Source of the DNA: Chitinophagaceae bacterium UBA1930
GTDB lineage: Bacteria > Bacteroidota > Bacteroidia > Chitinophagales > Chitinophagaceae
Length of the DNA: 64,000 nucleotides
Reading direction: 5' to 3'
NCBI GenBank assembly: GCA_002337145.1
Contig: DDFK01000001.1
Coordinates: 372,001-436,000 of the forward strand
A program made the translations under genes and the position numbers. A model generated the notes under the pieces. The model had not been told where the DNA came from. It made no database searches and worked only from the letters and a program-made list of their open reading frames with translations. Numbering within the stretch: the stretch's first letter is position 1; each line of letters starts with the position of its first letter. This document shows positions 62,055-64,000 of the stretch, piece after piece.

Positions 62055-62411
62055 CTAACGGTAAATGGTTTGAAGCTTGTCAATATTTCCGTCAAAGTAT
62101 GCTACACATGCATCCAAAATAGCGCTGACAGTACCATCATTATTCCGTTCAAAATTGCTTAAATAAATGTCCAGGTTAATTATTCCATGTTCTGGCCAAG
62201 TGTGTATCGATATATGGCTTTCGCTTAAACAGACTACCCCTGTAAAGCCCGCAGGTGAAAAATTATGATATACTTCCCCTAAATTCCTTAAGCTATATTG
62301 CAGTATCAAATCATCTATTAATTTTTTACACCCTGCAAAACGTAAAAGTCTATCCTCATTATTAGTTGTAAGTGTAGCAATTATATGGGTACCGGGCTGG
62401 TAACTATTCAT
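62055..62411 (-). CDS. speD: S-adenosylmethionine decarboxylase proenzyme
   Basis: 118 residues, the prokaryotic SpeD of the short (Thermotoga/Bacillus) class. The self-processing motif is LSESHISIHTWPEHG: cleavage between Glu64 and Ser65 would create the pyruvoyl group. GAGKKL is replaced here by FAGCKKLIDDL, and the later ISIHTWPE and DIY strands are intact. It makes decarboxylated SAM, the aminopropyl donor for the SpeE-like enzyme encoded three genes downstream. It is the first gene of the seven-gene operon. No ornithine or arginine decarboxylase is nearby, so the amine acceptor must come from elsewhere. Confidence 0.95.
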   Translation of the reverse strand: MNSYQPGTHIIATLTTNNEDRLLRFAGCKKLIDDLILQYSLRNLGEVYHNFSPAGFTGVVCLSESHISIHTWPEHGIINLDIYLSNFERNNDGTVSAILDACVAYFDGNIDKLQTIYR

Positions 62412-62948
62412 GCAGTAGTAGTTTTTAAATCAGGCTTGTAAATTATCATATTCATATCAATTACAGAAATCACGTTTCTTGCCGGATTCCATCCCGTAAT
62501 CGAAAAGTAAAACCTTCACCAAAAATTAAATTTGAAACCGTGTAACAAAAAAGAGCTCCACAACCACCCTCCCGCAATTCCGTCTATTAACCACTCATCA
62601 ATTCCCGCTACCAATCTTCCTATCGCAAGTCCCGCTGTTCACTGAAATATTTTGTGTATTGTTCGGCGTTCCTATATCTTTATGTCTTCAAAGTAAACGG
62701 AGCCTTGCTCCAATGCAACATGAACCACTACATAAGGGCCCTCTTTACCAATTGCAGGTTAAGGGAAAACCCACCACGGCAATAACTGCACTTCCCCAAA
62801 CAATTTTCAGGAAACACAGGCATAAAGAATTATGTGGATATATTCCACACCAATGTATCCATATACCTGCTAATTTTCCTGTATGATTCAACCACAACAG
62901 TGGACTGGGGAACCCTTGCACAAACCCGATTTCAAAAACAATTTACAC
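62412..62948. other. Divergent control region of the polyamine cluster
   Basis: 537 nt between speD (minus) and the first plus-strand lipoprotein. It contains the right 21-bp direct repeat (62529-62549). A weak minus-strand TACTTTTC (near 62505) may be part of a speD promoter. No convincing gene was found; a 75-codon plus-strand frame (62659-62886) has an unconvincing composition. Promoters for both directions should lie here. Confidence 0.5.
62529..62549 (+). repeat. Right direct repeat flanking the polyamine operon
   Basis: 20 of 21 bases match 55454-55474, same orientation. In frame it reads KFETV-stop, echoing the EFETM-stop of the gene at the left copy. Confidence 0.65.
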
Positions 62949-63284
62949 ATGAATAAAATGAAACCAATTGTACTGGTAATACTTGCCGGTGCCCTACTGC
63001 TAATGCTTTCTTGTAGCGAGAAAAAGAACGAAGACGTAACCAACGAAGTAAACAAAATGGGTTCGGTAGAAAGCTCGGTAACCGTTCAGCATGCAGACAG
63101 TCTGCACGACATACTGATTACCACTCACAAAGTATGGAACAACAATGTTGCGTACAAAACCATCGAATACAGGGACACCATTCCTGCGCTGGGCACCGAA
63201 CATACAAGTGCCGAAAATGAAGATGGCGATACAAAAAACGTAACCGTAAAAAAGGATTACGAAATTTTTATAACGGTAAAATAA
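62949..63284 (+). CDS. Small lipoprotein of unknown function
   Basis: 111 residues from ATG 62949 (MNKMKPIVLVILAGALLLML), with a lipobox ending LLMLSC at Cys22; a longer frame from 62883 would spoil the signal. The mature part is hydrophilic (SEKKNEDVTNEVNKMGS, then YRDTIPALGTEHTS) and ends YEIFITVK. No family recognised. It precedes the YgiB-like lipoprotein and ATP-grasp gene on the same strand, so it may belong to the same system. Confidence 0.72.
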   Translation: MNKMKPIVLVILAGALLLMLSCSEKKNEDVTNEVNKMGSVESSVTVQHADSLHDILITTHKVWNNNVAYKTIEYRDTIPALGTEHTSAENEDGDTKNVTVKKDYEIFITVK

Positions 63285-63318
63285 TGTAGCCAGCAACAGT
63301 ACACCAATGGGCTTTACT

Positions 63319-63332
63319 GGCGTCGCACCCAT
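63319..63332 (+). repeat. Dispersed GGCGTCGCACCCATC element, copy 6
   Basis: The first 14 nt of the core are exact (the last base is G instead of C). It lies between the two lipoprotein genes. Confidence 0.7.
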
Positions 63333-63396
63333 GTACGTCCTAAACGTTACTGGGCAATCGAACACCAAATAAGTTCCGCTACCAAACCAACAAACA

Positions 63397-63738
63397 ATGA
63401 AAAAAACAAAACATATCGAACTCATCCTGATCACTGCTATACTGGCAAGTTGCAACCAGCCCAAACCCAACAACGACTGGGACTCTGGTAACAAAACGCA
63501 TATACGCAGCGACAGTACAGCACCTTATACAAGGGTACACCACCACAGTGGCATTGGCTCTGCACTGCTCTGGTACTATGCCTTTCGCCCCTATGGCAAC
63601 TACTACAACGGCAGCTACCAACGTGCAGGTTACTACTCCAGTGCCATACAACCCAGCAGTAATATTGGCAGCAACAGTTTTAAAAGTGGCGTGGTAAGGG
63701 GTGGCTTTGGCAAGGGTGCTTATTCTGTAAGTAGCTAA
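63397..63738 (+). CDS. Short YgiB/YjfM (DUF1190)-like lipoprotein
   Basis: 113 residues. Lipoprotein signal MKKTKHIELILITAILASC with Cys19. The mature part is rich in Gly, Ser, Tyr and His, and the C-terminal segment SFKSGVVRGGFGKGAYSVSS contains RGGFG, the motif I recall from the end of E. coli YgiB (TRGGFG). E. coli ygiB-ygiC and yjfM-yjfC pair such a protein with an ATP-grasp ligase, exactly the gene that follows here 82 nt downstream. It is about half the YgiB length. Suggested role: surface lipoprotein substrate or scaffold for the ligase; inferred. Confidence 0.65.
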   Translation: MKKTKHIELILITAILASCNQPKPNNDWDSGNKTHIRSDSTAPYTRVHHHSGIGSALLWYYAFRPYGNYYNGSYQRAGYYSSAIQPSSNIGSNSFKSGVVRGGFGKGAYSVSS

Positions 63739-63794
63739 GCCATTGCTCCAATAAATAAAAGGACAAAACAAACAATATTAATCAACTAAATAAT

Positions 63795-63808
63795 TCCCCT
63801 TTAGGGGA
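63795..63808. repeat. CCCC/GGGG mini-palindrome
   Basis: TCCCCTTTAGGGGA followed by TAGG, matching in reverse complement the palindrome near 2850 after ilvB. It lies 12 nt before the ATP-grasp gene start. Confidence 0.5.
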
Positions 63809-63820
63809 TAGGTGTAAACA

Positions 63821-64000
63821 ATGAAACGAGTTATAACAAACCCACGCAACAACTGGCAATCGGCCGTAGAAAAACTGGGCTTCGGTTTCCACACTAGCAA
63901 TGTGCCCTACTGGGACGAAAGCGTGTACTACGAATTTTCCATGGACGAAGTGCTATATATAGAAAAAGCAACTGCCGAACTTTGGGACCTATGCCTGGGT
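63821..64000 (+). CDS. Glutathionylspermidine synthase-like ATP-grasp ligase, N-terminal part
   Basis: The first 60 codons, cut by the window end. RNNWQSAVEKLGFGFHTSNV then PYWDESVYYEFSMDEVLYIE and KATAELWDLCLG match the start of E. coli YgiC/YjfC (from memory: YGFNFHTMYGEPYW, then AYY and TAELHQMCL). These are homologues of the synthetase half of glutathionylspermidine synthase, which joins spermidine to a glycyl carboxylate using ATP. The ATP-grasp catalytic residues are beyond the window. Next to SpeD and an aminopropyltransferase, a polyamine-conjugating role is strongly suggested but not proven. Confidence 0.85.
   Translation, partial: MKRVITNPRNNWQSAVEKLGFGFHTSNVPYWDESVYYEFSMDEVLYIEKATAELWDLCLG

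Noticed and set aside
62659..62886. 75-codon plus-strand frame in the divergent control region
   Set aside because: No signal, domain or coding-like pattern; more likely regulatory DNA.
1..64000. CRISPR arrays, tRNA, rRNA, transposases or integrases
   Set aside because: Scanned by eye on both strands; no regularly spaced repeats of 25-40 nt, no cloverleaf with GGTTCRA, and no recombinase motifs were found. A tRNAscan/Infernal run would be decisive.

Overview
The window reads as chromosomal DNA of a Bacteroidota bacterium, most likely a member of Chitinophagaceae or a close relative. The evidence is a type IX secretion (T9SS) sorting domain on a large protease, Bacteroidota-type promoter boxes (TAnnTTTG with an upstream TTG), no purine-rich Shine-Dalgarno pattern before most starts, a Bacteroidota-like RpoB, and several dispersed intergenic repeats of the kind common in this phylum. 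The species cannot be fixed from the sequence alone. I saw no tRNA, rRNA, CRISPR array, transposase or integrase.

Layout. 1-6.7 kb: branched-chain amino acid operon ilvD(partial)-[TonB-C/MORN-like protein]-ilvB-ilvN-ilvC-ilvA, closed by a strong terminator. 6.8-10.6 kb: secreted M36 metalloprotease. 10.9-14.7 kb: rpoB standing alone, with its own promoter and terminator and without rplL or rpoC beside it. 15-19.2 kb: outer-membrane protein, fmt, LysM protein, RNA m5C methyltransferase. 19.5-20.5 kb: a desaturase strikingly like eukaryotic sphingolipid delta-4 desaturases. 20.8-23.9 kb: three-subunit proton-translocating transhydrogenase pntAA-pntAB-pntB. 24.2-27.3 kb: thyA-folA operon, with a 23S-intervening-sequence-type four-helix-bundle gene inserted between inverted repeats, plus a membrane protein and a methyltransferase. 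27.7-31.7 kb: multi-PAS histidine kinase, NarL-type regulator and two single-domain receivers. 31.7-36.2 kb: proline dehydrogenase, acyl-CoA thioesterase, FadN-type beta-oxidation enzyme. 36.3-44.6 kb: TPR histidine kinase, ABC transporter, NAD-dependent epimerase, pdxA, a small YtxH/holin-like envelope operon, AI-2E family permease. 44.7-47.1 kb: pdhB and sucD. 47.5-55.5 kb: a 2061-residue thioester alpha-2-macroglobulin, a DAO-type oxidoreductase and a small membrane protein.

The most interesting region is 55.5-64.0 kb. A tight minus-strand operon encodes SpeD (AdoMet decarboxylase), a zinc-ribbon/DUF4178 membrane protein, a 58-residue single-span membrane protein, a DUF350 protein, a membrane-embedded aminopropyltransferase, a Tat-type flavin amine oxidase and a multi-span membrane protein. 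Divergently on the plus strand lie two small lipoproteins (one with the RGGFG signature of YgiB/YjfM) and the start of a YgiC/YjfC glutathionylspermidine-synthase-like ATP-grasp ligase. Together these look like an envelope-located system that makes an aminopropylated amine, oxidises or tailors it, and ligates it to a carboxylate. It is related in parts to the uncharacterised E. coli yjfIJKLMC/ygiBC loci. A 21-bp near-perfect direct repeat brackets the minus-strand operon.

Intergenic DNA holds at least four repeat families: a GGCGTCGCACCCATC core (six copies), a TTCGACGGGCTCA element (two copies), a 123-bp tandem element with a covarying hairpin (two copies plus a third 29 kb away), and CCCC/GGGG mini-palindromes. 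Several genes (fmt, folA, thyA, the DAO oxidoreductase) have a promoter -7 box ending only 4-5 nt before ATG, which predicts leaderless mRNAs.
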